From the NCBI GenBank assembly GCA_019309565.1, contig JAFDFZ010000114.1:1-35565 (forward strand): DNA of 35,565 nt. Direction: 5' to 3'. Shown here in pieces: positions 15,484 through 26,041 of this stretch (positions within the stretch are counted from its first letter, which is position 1; each line of letters begins with the position of its first letter). Made by a program: the position numbers and the translations under genes. Source of the DNA: Deltaproteobacteria bacterium (lineage in GTDB: Bacteria > Desulfobacterota > Desulfobacteria > Desulfobacterales > SURF-15). The notes beneath the pieces are model-generated. The model saw only the letters and a list, made by a program, of their open reading frames with translations. It made no database searches and had not been told where the DNA came from.

Positions 15484-15705
15484 TTACAGGACGGGTTCAA
15501 CCGAGGTTACCTCCGGAACCTGCTCTTTTAGCAGTCGTTCCACACCGTTTTTTATGGTCATCTGAGACATCGGGCATCCTGCACAGGCTCCTTTCAGACG
15601 AACCTTTACCACACCATCGGTTACTTCAACAAGCTCAATATCACCGCCATCTGCCTGTAACATCGGCCGGATCTTACGAAGCGCAATTTCAACTTTTTCT
15701 TTCAT
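15484..15705 (-). CDS. NifU C-terminal-domain (Nfu-type) iron-sulfur scaffold
   Basis: The 73-residue protein consists of the Nfu domain alone: IRPMLQADGGDIELVEV, VKVRLKGACAGCPMSQMTIK with the cluster-binding CxxC, and a C-terminal helix ending VPEVTSVEPVL. Nfu proteins carry [4Fe-4S] clusters to apo-enzymes. A TTG five codons earlier opens the frame, but the ATG at 15705 has GGGGGAG just upstream, so I use it. It lies between tgt and the aminotransferase gene on the same strand. Confidence 0.92.
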   Translation of the reverse strand: MKEKVEIALRKIRPMLQADGGDIELVEVTDGVVKVRLKGACAGCPMSQMTIKNGVERLLKEQVPEVTSVEPVL

Positions 15706-15738
15706 GGCTCCCCCTTTCAAAATACTTTTACCTTTCCT

Positions 15739-17935
<2,197 letters not shown>

Positions 17936-17942
17936 GATGAAG

Positions 17943-18128
17943 CTACCTTCTTCCCATGTACACCAGTCCAAGGCCTATTATCATAAGCACAAGCCCGAAC
18001 CGGCGAAGCGAGGCATCTTGCGTTTCGATAACTTTTCTTATCCAGTACTTCATCTTGTCCGGAAATACAAAGTAAGGCAATCCTTCAACGATCATAACCA
18101 TACCGATAACGCAAAGAAAAAAATCCAT
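17943..18128 (-). CDS. DUF2065 (YjeT-like) small membrane protein
   Basis: The 61-residue protein has two hydrophobic helices (FLCVIGMVMIVEGLPYFVF and RFGLVLMIIGLGLVYMGRR) joined by a charged loop with FPDKMKYWI, the DUF2065 pattern. Function is not known for the family; it is an inner-membrane protein. A ribosome binding site AGAGAGG precedes the ATG. It is the first gene of the queA-tgt transcript, 7 bases before queA, and ends in TAG, which shows that TAG works as a stop codon here. Confidence 0.85.
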   Translation of the reverse strand: MDFFLCVIGMVMIVEGLPYFVFPDKMKYWIRKVIETQDASLRRFGLVLMIIGLGLVYMGRR

Positions 18129-18157
18129 AAACCTCTCTGGGCAAATAAAAATTAGTT

Positions 18158-18187
18158 TTTATACTGCCAAGATTTTGTATTTGTCAA
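18158..18187 (-). promoter_or_regulatory. sigma70-type promoter for the DUF2065-queA-tgt transcript
   Basis: On the minus strand TTGACA (18187-18182) and TATAAA (18163-18158) are separated by 18 bases, about 30 bases upstream of the DUF2065 start. This is the clearest promoter at the head of the long minus-strand gene run. Confidence 0.6.
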
Positions 18188-18199
18188 ATAAAATCAGGG

Positions 18200-18540
18200 T
18201 CAAAGCTTGAATTGTGAATAAGCCACCTCCAAGAAGCTCCTCGTCTTACAGTGGTGAATATCAGGGGTAAGGCATTGCAGGGCCGCGAACACAAGGTTCT
18301 CAAGCAGGATTGTCCCGGACCACCGCAATAGCCGTAGCATGGTAGACGCAATAGATTTTCTTGGGGTTGCAACTGCCACGTGCGATAGAGGCGTCGAATA
18401 TGCGTGCCGTAAACAGAAAATAGGCATCTTCCAACCACTGCAGACAATCCGGCACAGCGGCTTTGGAAGCTCTGTGCCCCGATGACTTCAGGTAGCCGGC
18501 CAGGTTGTTAGCAGAACAAAGCGAGGCCGCGTTGTATTTT
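18200..18540 (-). pseudogene. remnant of an AAA+ ATPase C-terminal (DUF4143) domain, frameshifted
   Basis: From 18540 one minus-strand frame reads NNLAGYLKSSGHRASKAAVP, then CLQWLEDAYFLFTARIFDAS and NPKKIYCVYHATAIAVV, and hits TGA at 18300-18302. A second frame then gives LLENLVFAALQCLTPDIHHC followed by KTRSFLEV. Joined, these match the end of the ATP-binding proteins with a DUF4143 domain (general pattern YLEDAYLLF...NPKKIY.ID.....LLENLVF.EL......YYKT..G.EVDF). At least one frameshift is needed near 18320, and the ATPase domain is absent. The rest of the 18129-18593 gap holds only the promoter and no intact gene. Confidence 0.65.
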
Positions 18541-18593
18541 AGCCACCTCCTTTATGTACAGCAATCAGTCCATGGTCTAAATCTCATGTCTGA

Positions 18594-19440
18594 TCATGTC
18601 TGATCCAGGGGAATCAGAAGTTTCGCGCCTGTTATTCGGAGTGCATCATCTTTTTCATTTATGCATCGCTCTTTAACAGTCTTAAGAACGCGACCGGCCG
18701 CTGTTTCATTCCAGAACCATCGGTTGAACTTAGAGCTTTCCGGCAAACTCGCTCCAGGCCGGGAGATGGCTGCCTCGAAATAGAAAGCCTTGAGATCCTG
18801 GGCAGCAAGCCGAAGCGCAACCGCAAGGGAGAGGTCCATTCCCGGTATTTCCGGCGGCTTCTCAGGATCCCCAAGGACGTATCTCCCGAGCAGTCCGGAT
18901 GAAGTATCAGGATCGAAATTTCCCACTGCGGAGCGACCGCGCTTTTCTAGCCATAAATCGTACCAAGGCCGGAGTGTCGCGACTTCGAGTTTGAACTCGG
19001 ATATGAGCTTTTCAAGATCCGTCTCTTTCTTAAGCGCCGGAGTGAAACTGACCGGGCAAGCCCAAACTCCGGGCTCTCTGCCTGGCTTGTCCAAAGATTC
19101 TGCGATCTCTTCGGGGAAGTCCAAAAGCACCGGACCCTCGGATGCTTCCAGAAGATCCAGAGCCATCATGAGCACCCGGCGTTGTATTTCAGGATTTTCA
19201 GGAGCCCCCAGGGAGCGTCCCAGTTCGAAGGGCACCCACAGTGCCCTTGGTGGACGGATGGTTTCTGTGTGTTCCCGGGAATTACCCGATAATCTCCTGT
19301 TGCTCCCTCAAAAGGTCGGTCGCCCCGACGATGGAGCCCGGCGGTGGAGATAATAGATACCCTGCGGCGCTTAAGCGCGGGTCCGTTAGATTTGTCAGGT
19401 GAGAGCGCATGGGCTCCGGCAGTCGGTCAAGTCGAGCCAT
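18594..19440 (-). pseudogene. glycine/betaine/proline reductase selenoprotein-B-like gene, internally deleted and frameshifted
   Basis: The original start is intact: ATG at 19440 with AAAGGAGG upstream, then MARLDRLPEPMRSHL. After one small shift the frame reads RRRVSIISTAGLHRRGDRPF followed by GDYRVIPG, the N-terminal signature of GrdB/PrdB-like proteins. The frame then changes near 19280, at CCCGGGAACACACAG, directly into REHTETIRPPRALWVPFELG and a 200-residue open tail with WYDLWLEKRGRSAVG and WFWNETAAGRVLK. The middle of the protein is missing. The tail alone looks like an open reading frame of 213 codons but has lost its own start. Family assignment is from recognition of these motifs. 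Confidence 0.65.
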
Positions 19441-19618
19441 CTGTTACCTCCTTTAGAATTGAGCAATGGTACACTCGAAAAGTTAGAAGCAATAGAGCAG
19501 GTTACGTACAGAGTCTCTAATATTTTGGTATATAATTTTGTTCAAAACTATGCACTTCATAAGATATGTCAACACGGACATGAACTTATTTCGTTCCGCT
19601 CACAACCGTGGTAACGGA

Positions 19619-19999
19619 GCAGTGGAATATGCCAAGGCAGATATCGACGACATGCTGATCAGGATAACAGCTCATAACCGCGGTCCTGAGGCGACCCCCC
19701 TGGATTTGCTGCCCACTATTTGGTTTCGCAATACCTGGAGTTGGGGCTATGACACCGGGCCCATGGGCGATGTTCCGGGCCGCCCTGTGCTTAAGCAGCT
19801 CAACGGGCCTAAACCCTGGTCGGGCATGCGTCTTTCCCACCCGGCGGCCGGCAAAATCATCTGCATAAGTTCGGTGCATGAGGCCATTCCGTGGGCAGGC
19901 CATGTGAACTATGCCGCCAGCAAGGGTGGTGTGATGCTCATGATGAAAAGCATCGCCCAGGAGGTGACGCCTTACCGTATTAAATGGCCCTTTTTATAG
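19619..19999 (+). pseudogene. chimeric fossil: GH63-type glycosidase fragment joined to a short-chain dehydrogenase fragment
   Basis: One open frame contains two unrelated pieces. The first (19619 to about 19800) reads [20 protein letters not shown] and [14 protein letters not shown], as in GH63-like glucosidases. The second (19850-19990) reads [20 protein letters not shown] then [19 protein letters not shown], the SDR active-site strand with YxxxK, as in glucose 1-dehydrogenases, and ends abruptly after PYRIKW. Neither has its N- or C-terminus, and the join (about 19800-19850) is not similar to either. The frame opens at 19538 with no good ribosome binding site. Confidence 0.65.
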
Positions 20000-20011
20000 T
20001 GCCGATTTTTC

Positions 20012-20040
20012 TTGACAAACAACAAGCCTTCTGCCATACA
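20012..20040 (+). promoter_or_regulatory. candidate sigma70 promoter for the PEP carboxykinase gene
   Basis: TTGACA (20012-20017) is followed after 17 bases by CATACA (20035-20040), a fair -10 match, about 90 bases before the start codon of pckG. The -35 is exact and the -10 is weak. Confidence 0.4.
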
Positions 20041-20132
20041 GTGCTGTCCAAAAATCAATTTTTTTTATATGTTTTAACTGACAACGAAAAAGAAAGAAAC
20101 ATACAGAATTCCCTGAAAAAGAAAGGAAAATC

Positions 20133-22019
20133 ATGTCAAACGACGATCTCAAATTGCTGAAGGACAAACTTGCAGAACAGGAATACCAAAGGCTGGCAGC
20201 GTTGAACAATACACGCCTGTTCCGTTTCGTAGCAGATGCTGTTGCCTTGTGCGAGCCGGGTTCGGTGGTGGTCCAGGACGACTCGCCCGAGGCCATGGAG
20301 ATGACACGCAAAAAAGCTGTGGAAACCGGCGAAGAGACTCCGCTTGCCATCTCAGACCACACGGTTCACTTCGACGGGATGGAGGACCAGGGCCGCGACC
20401 GCGAGGTCACCCGGTATCTGGTCCCCAAAGATGACACCCTGCCCGAGGCCCTGAACCAGATCGAGCGCGAGGAAGGATTGGCCGAAATCCGCGGCCTCCT
20501 GAAAGGCAGTATGCGGGGACGCACCATGATCGTCCGGTTCCTGTCGCTTGGTCCGACCAACTCGGTCTTCAGCATCCCCTGTGTGGAATGCACTGATTCG
20601 TGGTACGTGTCACACTCCCTGAATCTGCTCTACCGGCGCGGCTATGAAGAGTTCAAGCGGCTTGGAGAAAGCGCCGAGTTCTTCGCAACACTTCATTCAT
20701 CCGGCAAGCTGACCGAGCGCATGGTCAGCGCCGAGCCGGACAAAAAACGCATTTACATCGACTACACAACCGATACGGTATACAGCGTAAACACCCAGTA
20801 CGCCGGCAACACAGTGGGGCTGAAGAAGCTCGCCCTGCGTCTTACGATCCGCAAGGCAGACCGCGAAGGCTGGCTTGCCGAACACATGTTTCTGGCAGGC
20901 ATCCACGGTCCAGGCGGCCGCAAAACCTATATGGGCGGAGCGTTTCCGAGCGCCTGCGGAAAAACCTCGACAGCCATGTTGCCCGGCGAGATGATCCTGG
21001 GCGATGACATCGCGTATTTTCGGGCCATCAGCGGAGAGTTCCGGGCCGCCAACGCCGAGTCCGGCATCTTCGGCATCATTCAGAACGTCAATGCCAATGA
21101 CGACCCGACCATCTGGGACGTACTGCACAAGCCTGTTGAAGTCATCTTCTCCAACGTCCTGATCAAGGACGGCAAACCGTACTGGCTCGGTATGGGATGC
21201 AAGATTCCGGAAACGGGTGAAAACTTTTCCGGCCAGTGGTATAAGGGTAAAAAAGACGAAGCCGGCAACGAGATTCCACCGGCCCACAAAAACGCTCGGT
21301 ATGCTGTGGCTCTGTCGGCCCTGGAAAACTGCGATCCCGAGCTGGACAACCCGAACGGCGTGGTACTGGGCGGCATCATGTACGGCGGGCGCGACCGCAA
21401 AAGTTATGTTCCCGTGCAACAGGGCTTCGACTGGGACCACGGGATTGTTGCCTATGGCGCGTCCCTGGAAACCGAAACCACCTTCGCCATCGTTGGCAAG
21501 GAGGGAGTACCGGAGATCAACTTGATGAGTATCCAGGATTTCGTCGCCATCCCGCTCGGCAAGTATATTAAAAACAACCTGGATTTCGGCAAGAAAGTCG
21601 ACAAACCACCGCTGGTGTTCGGCGTAAACTATTTTCTGTGCGATGCGGAAGGCAAATTCGTAAACGCCATCAACGACAAGCATGTGTGGGTTAAGTGGAT
21701 GGAGCTGCGCATCCATAACGAAGTAGGCGCCATTCGGGCCCCGACCGGCTGGATTCCCAGGTATGAAGACCTCAAGCCGCTGTTCAAGCAGGTCTTGGAC
21801 AAGGAATACAGCCACGAAGACTATGTCAAGCAGTTTACGATCCGCGTTCCGGAAAATTTAGCAAAACTGGATCGCGTGGAAGCATTCCACAGGGAAAACG
21901 TTTCAGATGCACCGCCCGAGCTGTTCGAGATCCTTGCTGCACAGCGCGAACGCCTGCTTCGGGTCCAACAACGCTGCGGTGACTACGTAGCGCCGGAGGA
22001 CCTGCCGCAGGACGTCTAA
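20133..22019 (+). CDS. pckG: phosphoenolpyruvate carboxykinase (GTP)
   Basis: The 628-residue protein has the GTP-type PEPCK P-loop with its reactive cysteine in GGAFPSACGKTSTAMLPG, followed by GDDIAYFR. It also has the C-terminal metal/nucleotide region (GVNYFLCDAEGKFV, WMELRIHNEVGAIRAPTGWI, PRYEDL). The N-terminal substrate region differs from textbook enzymes (MRGRTMIVRFLSLGP, VECTDSWYVSHS), so it may belong to a divergent PEPCK branch. It interconverts oxaloacetate and PEP with GTP/GDP. In this organism it would link the oxaloacetate/pyruvate pool used by the carboxyltransferase to gluconeogenesis. AAGGAAA precedes the ATG. The gene is monocistronic. Confidence 0.92.
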   Translation: MSNDDLKLLKDKLAEQEYQRLAALNNTRLFRFVADAVALCEPGSVVVQDDSPEAMEMTRKKAVETGEETPLAISDHTVHFDGMEDQGRDREVTRYLVPKDDTLPEALNQIEREEGLAEIRGLLKGSMRGRTMIVRFLSLGPTNSVFSIPCVECTDSWYVSHSLNLLYRRGYEEFKRLGESAEFFATLHSSGKLTERMVSAEPDKKRIYIDYTTDTVYSVNTQYAGNTVGLKKLALRLTIRKADREGWLAEHMFLAGIHGPGGRKTYMGGAFPSACGKTSTAMLPGEMILGDDIAYFRAISGEFRAANAESGIFGIIQNVNANDDPTIWDVLHKPVEVIFSNVLIKDGKPYWLGMGCKIPETGENFSGQWYKGKKDEAGNEIPPAHKNARYAVALSALENCDPELDNPNGVVLGGIMYGGRDRKSYVPVQQGFDWDHGIVAYGASLETETTFAIVGKEGVPEINLMSIQDFVAIPLGKYIKNNLDFGKKVDKPPLVFGVNYFLCDAEGKFVNAINDKHVWVKWMELRIHNEVGAIRAPTGWIPRYEDLKPLFKQVLDKEYSHEDYVKQFTIRVPENLAKLDRVEAFHRENVSDAPPELFEILAAQRERLLRVQQRCGDYVAPEDLPQDV

Positions 22020-22441
22020 AACCGGGACCACACCGAATTCGGTGAACTTCCATGAACACGTCACGGCCGCGATCCTATGCCGAGGTGGCTGCTGGTTTGT
22101 TATAATGGAGATGCCAACTTAGCTCGCCTTTTGGCATTTTTCCCGAGTTAAGTCTGTCACTATCAATACATTCATCCTGGGCAGATAGGGGACATGTCTG
22201 CGGTAGCCTGCCGTGTCGGCGATGCAGGTCTCTGTACGGCCCTTTCCTCGAATAGACCGATCGGGGAATCGGCCCCTACATGGCCCCGAAACACAACACC
22301 CATTTCAAGGCCCATTCCCCTCTCTACCGGCCTGTGAGCCCTTCGGGTTGGAAGCGGAAGGGATTCCCTTTCCGGCTTTTACTTGAAAGTTAAAAGACAT
22401 TCAATTATCATATCAAAAAAATTTTCCAAACACAGAATAAG
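22020..22441. other. 422-base gap without a recognised gene
   Basis: It holds a perfect palindrome CACCGAATTCGGTG (22031-22044) just after the pckG stop, which could be a weak terminator or binding site, and a small hairpin GGGG-AATCGG-CCCC near 22263. Near 22356-22381 GGAAGGGATTCCCTTTCC followed by GGCTTTT looks like an imperfect intrinsic terminator on the plus strand. No coding frame or similarity is seen in the rest. Confidence 0.4.
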
Positions 22442-23122
22442 ATGCCAGCCAAAGATCGTTACCTCATGCTCGATGCAGTGAGGGGATCTGCGGTGCTGTT
22501 GATGATATTCTTCCATGTGGCCTACGATTTGAGCCTTTTTCGTTTTGCAGACATCGACATCATCCAGGATCCTTTCTGGTACTGGCTGCCGCGGTTGATT
22601 GTTTCCCTTTTTCTCATCTGCGCAGGGGTGAGTCTTGCGCTTGTTCATAAAAATGGGATTCAGTGGCATCACGCTGTAAAGCGCTTGATCAAAATCGGTG
22701 GCTGGGCGCTGGTGATCACCCTGGTTACCTATGTGCTCTTTCCTGAAAATTATATTTTCTTTGGTGCATTGCACTGCATTGCCACAGCAAGCCTTGCAGG
22801 CGTGTTTTTCGTCAGAAGGCCGAAGCTGTCTTTTCTTTGCGGGTTGCTGCTGCTGGCCTCGGATTGGGTCTTTCGGCCCACACTGTTTCCCCTAAACCGG
22901 TGGCTTGGGGTATCGCCCTTTGATTATCTTCCTTTTTACCCCTGGTTCGGGGTGGTGCTGATCGGTATTTATCTTGAATCCTTACACCTTCATCAGATTG
23001 CCCTTAAACGCAATGCCGTCATAAGAAGTCTTGGATTCATGGGAAGACATTCCCTTAAGATCTATCTGCTCCATCGTCCCCTTCTATTTGGCTCTTTTTT
23101 CCTTTTATACAATCTGTTGTAA
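22442..23122 (+). CDS. DUF1624 / heparan-alpha-glucosaminide N-acetyltransferase-like membrane protein
   Basis: The 226-residue protein has about six to seven hydrophobic helices. The N-terminus RYLMLDAVRGSAVLLMIFFH followed by VAYDLSLF is the catalytic-domain signature (LDxxRGxA...FH) of DUF1624 proteins, related to membrane acyltransferases. The later FGALHCIATA and GRHSLKIYLLHRPLL are also typical. It may move an acyl group across the inner membrane onto a glycan, but the substrate is unknown. The ribosome binding site is weak. It has no obvious operon partner. Confidence 0.85.
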   Translation: MPAKDRYLMLDAVRGSAVLLMIFFHVAYDLSLFRFADIDIIQDPFWYWLPRLIVSLFLICAGVSLALVHKNGIQWHHAVKRLIKIGGWALVITLVTYVLFPENYIFFGALHCIATASLAGVFFVRRPKLSFLCGLLLLASDWVFRPTLFPLNRWLGVSPFDYLPFYPWFGVVLIGIYLESLHLHQIALKRNAVIRSLGFMGRHSLKIYLLHRPLLFGSFFLLYNLL

Positions 23123-23130
23123 CCACAATT

Positions 23131-23171
23131 GAACCGAAACAGCGAGCCCTATTGAATTGCGCTTTTGCGCA
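23131..23171 (+). repeat. short divergent repeat E, copy 2
   Basis: ACCGAAACAGCGAGCCCT then GCTTTTGCGCA matches 2012-2050 at roughly three bases in four. It lies just after the DUF1624 stop codon. The rest of the gap to the next gene (23172-23497) holds only repeat C. Confidence 0.45.
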
Positions 23172-23291
23172 TTAAAATCTCTTCTTAGGCGGGGCTGCAG
23201 GGTCTTCAATTTTAAAGCGATCGATGAGAGTATACAAATATCTACAATACCGGGCACTTAAACGGCCTCCCAGTACAGTTCCTCAACAAAC

Positions 23292-23406
23292 TACAGTAAA
23301 CCCCGTTAGAGAACGATGTTCTCTAACGACTATAGATGGTGGCATTAAACCACCATCTATAAGGAATTATCTATACAACCGACAGGAGTCGGTGGCTTTC
23401 TCTAAT
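23292..23406 (+). repeat. 115-bp structured repeat C, copy 2
   Basis: An exact copy of 10447-10561, including all three hairpins and the trailing GGCTTTCTCTAAT. The flanks differ: here TCAACAAAC on the left and CTTTCTGG on the right. This defines the repeat as a unit. It lies about 90 bases upstream of the aldehyde:ferredoxin oxidoreductase gene on the same strand, so it could be in that gene's 5' untranslated region. Confidence 0.85.
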
Positions 23407-23497
23407 CTTTCTGGAAATAAGAAACGGAATATGAGATACTAAACTTGGAAAAATATCATTTAAATCTAAGGTTCGATTTTAAGGGAATACTTCGACA

Positions 23498-25381
23498 ATG
23501 CCCAACGGCTGGACTGCAAGGCGCCTTGTGGTTGATTTATCAAGCGGCAGGACACGCGTTGAACCTATCGCCGAAAATACCCGTTATCGTTTTATCGGCG
23601 GCAGAGGACTTAATTCCGCAACGCTTTTTGCTGAGATCACACCGGGTTGTGATCCGCTGGGAGCTGAAAATGTGCTGCTTTTCGGAGTCGGCCCCTGCAA
23701 CGGCACGCTCATCCCGGGTTCTAGCCGAATGACCATCACTGCGCTTTCCCCGTCTGTTTTTGTGGGAGACGATCAACCCGGTTTCGGAGACGCAAATTCC
23801 GGTGGATTTTGGGGAGCCGAGCTTAAATTTGCAGGATTTGATCAGATAAAAATCCTCGGCCGTTCCGATAAGCCGGTATACCTTTGGATCAACGACGGCA
23901 GCGCAGAAATCAGGGATGCCTCTCATATTTGGGGAAAAGATGTCTGGCAATCCCATAAGGCCATCAAATCTGAACTGGGAGTATCAAAGGCCAAAACAGC
24001 GTGCATCGGACCGGCCGGAGAGAATTTGAGTCGAATGGCCTGTATCGTAAACGATCAAAATCGGGCCGCCGGCCGCTGCGGCCTGGGTGCGGTTATGGGT
24101 TCGAAAAACCTAAAGGCGCTTGCCATATACGGTACCAATCAAGTACCGGTGGCCGACAGCCAACAGGTTCTAAGACTGTTGAAAGAGACCCGCAAGGTGC
24201 TTTTTGAAGACAGCTCATCGGTGGAATACTCTAAGCAGGGGACCCTGTCTCTTCTTGCCCATCACCAGAGGGCCGGCCGGCTTGCCACCCGAAATTACCA
24301 GGAAACACAGTTCGAGGGCTGGCGGAAAATTTCTTCCGCTGCCATGAAAAAGGGATACTGGAAGGGATCAAAAAGCTGTCATGCTTGTCCACTGCACTGC
24401 ACCCAATCGTTTCGGATCGAAGCAGGTCCCTACAAAGGCGCATGGGGAGATGGGCCGGAATATGTGACCATGGCCGGCTTCGGGTCCAAGTGCGGCAACA
24501 GCAACTTAGAATCGATTCTTCAGGCCAACATGCTCTGCAATCGACTGGGGCTTGATACGGAAAGCACAAGCAGCACGATCGCATGGGCCATGGAATGCTG
24601 GGAAAAAGGGCTTTTGACTGAAAACGACTCAGAAGGCATCGACTTGAGCTGGGGAAACCACCGGAGCATTTTAACGCTTATTCCCAGGATTGCGTACCGG
24701 CAGGGATCTTTCGGTGATCTGCTTGCAGAAGGCGCCTATAAAGCCGCCAAACTTTTTGGCCGGGATACCATCCGACTGGTATCCCATTCAAAGGGTCAGG
24801 ATCCGGCCATTACAGATCCCAGGGCAGCCCCGGCCTGGGGTCTAGGATACGCGGTTTCAAGCCGCGGCGGCGATCATCTAAGAGCTCTTCCCACGGCCGA
24901 ACACTGTTTTTCCCAGGAGGAAGCAGAAAAGCTGTTCAGGAGCAAAGATGTTTTTAACCCCGATCGCCCGGAGGGAAAAGGATATCTTGTCAAGTGGAGC
25001 GAAGATCATCGAAGCGTTGCCGATTCTCTTGAAATATGCAAGTTCATCGTTCGTACTGTTCTCCACAGACCCGTATGGATGGCCCGGTATTTGAGGGCTG
25101 TGACCGGCTGGGAAATCTCCGAAGAGGAGTTGATGACAATTGGGGAGCGGATCGTCAACGTTGAGCGAATGTTCAACATTCGCCAGGGGCTTACCCGAAA
25201 AGACGATTCCCTTTCAGAGCGGTTTTTGAAAGAACCGATTCCCGCCGGGCCGTCAAAGGGTCGGGTTCTGAATCTGGAACCGATGCTCGATGAATATTAC
25301 AGTGCAAGAGGCTGGGATCTAATAAGCGGACGGCCCATGGCATCCACGCTTAAAAGGTTGGGGTTGGAAAATATGGGCTGA
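23498..25381 (+). CDS. tungsten/molybdenum aldehyde:ferredoxin oxidoreductase family enzyme
   Basis: The 627-residue protein has the AOR N-terminal domain (FIGGRGLNSATLFAE, LLFGVGPCNGT), pterin-binding segments (GAELKFAGFDQIKI, ACIGPAGEN, RCGLGAVMGSKNLKAL) and the [4Fe-4S] cysteines in CHACPLHC near residue 300. The fourth cysteine is in DSLEICKF, and the second pterin region is SRGGDHLRA. Members oxidise aldehydes to acids (or reduce acids) with ferredoxin, using a W- or Mo-bispterin cofactor, in the cytosol of strict anaerobes. The substrate cannot be assigned. No partner Fe-S or flavin subunit is adjacent. AAGGGAA precedes the ATG. Confidence 0.92.
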   Translation: MPNGWTARRLVVDLSSGRTRVEPIAENTRYRFIGGRGLNSATLFAEITPGCDPLGAENVLLFGVGPCNGTLIPGSSRMTITALSPSVFVGDDQPGFGDANSGGFWGAELKFAGFDQIKILGRSDKPVYLWINDGSAEIRDASHIWGKDVWQSHKAIKSELGVSKAKTACIGPAGENLSRMACIVNDQNRAAGRCGLGAVMGSKNLKALAIYGTNQVPVADSQQVLRLLKETRKVLFEDSSSVEYSKQGTLSLLAHHQRAGRLATRNYQETQFEGWRKISSAAMKKGYWKGSKSCHACPLHCTQSFRIEAGPYKGAWGDGPEYVTMAGFGSKCGNSNLESILQANMLCNRLGLDTESTSSTIAWAMECWEKGLLTENDSEGIDLSWGNHRSILTLIPRIAYRQGSFGDLLAEGAYKAAKLFGRDTIRLVSHSKGQDPAITDPRAAPAWGLGYAVSSRGGDHLRALPTAEHCFSQEEAEKLFRSKDVFNPDRPEGKGYLVKWSEDHRSVADSLEICKFIVRTVLHRPVWMARYLRAVTGWEISEEELMTIGERIVNVERMFNIRQGLTRKDDSLSERFLKEPIPAGPSKGRVLNLEPMLDEYYSARGWDLISGRPMASTLKRLGLENMG

Positions 25382-25453
25382 TAGACGATCTGAAATGTAG
25401 AGGGGTTTTTTGTATTTTTGCTTGCAAATTTGGTGAAACTGGATATCTTATTT

Positions 25454-25863
25454 ACTCAAGCTTCGCACCCTATTTTACCATAAAATTACCAATGGATGTG
25501 TTAAGTCGAATAAACCCCGTAGTTGCATAAATCACATAGTAAAATTGACATTTTGCTCTGTATATAAGTATCTAACGGCTGCACACCCTTTGAGCGGTTT
25601 TAAAACAACGGGGTAAAATTTTTTAACGGCAAAATAATTACACCGAAGCTCTTAGTAGGGGGCAGCCATTACGAAACATCGGGTCCAGGCACAAGGAGAC
25701 GGCCACCAAGCAGCACAAGATCTTGTTAGTTCTGGTTTAGGTGCTTTGTTGACTCCCATTGTGCCGTTATCGAAGTGTGATAAAATGTATTTTGCCTTCA
25801 AAAAATTTCATTCGACCCCATCATATAAGGCATTTCAAAGGATTAGGGGTGCGAAACTTGAGT
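25454..25863. mobile_element. 410-bp MITE-like element with 17-bp terminal inverted repeats and 5-bp target duplication
   Basis: The left end ACTCAAGCTTCGCACCC (25454-25470) and the inverted right end ACTCAAGTTTCGCACCC (25847-25863) match at 16 of 17 bases. The element is flanked by TATTT on both sides (25449-25453 and 25864-25868), as a target-site duplication would be. Inside there is no coding frame, but there is an AACCCCGTAGTTG...CAACGGGGT inverted pair (25512-25617) like the one at 28560. It fills most of the 580-base gap between the AOR gene and hflX. A shortened relative lies at 10383-10454. No transposase for it is in the window. Confidence 0.7.
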
Positions 25864-25957
25864 TATTTATAAAACACGTGAACGATCGGTTCCGTTAGCC
25901 AAAGGTGAAAGCAGATTCAGATCGCATCAATCGATCCAAGATTGGAGTGAAGTCAAC

Positions 25958-26041
25958 ATGAATGCCCTCGGGGTTTTGGGGCAAGCTTCCTTCAAAACCC
26001 TTTACGGGGTGGAACCTTTTTGTGGGTTTGTTATTCACTAA
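25958..26041 (+). other. possible 27-codon leader open reading frame upstream of hflX
   Basis: ATG at 25958 follows GGAG by 10 bases and runs 27 codons (MNALGVLGQASFKTLYGVEP and 7 more) to TAA, ending 10 bases before the strong AAGGAGG at 26052. It overlaps the in-frame extension of hflX in another frame. It may be a translated leader, or chance. Confidence 0.25.

Noticed and set aside
20697-21815. 372-residue open frame opposite pckG
   Set aside because: It is a long chance frame on the opposite strand of a clear PEP carboxykinase, with no family match and no ribosome binding site.
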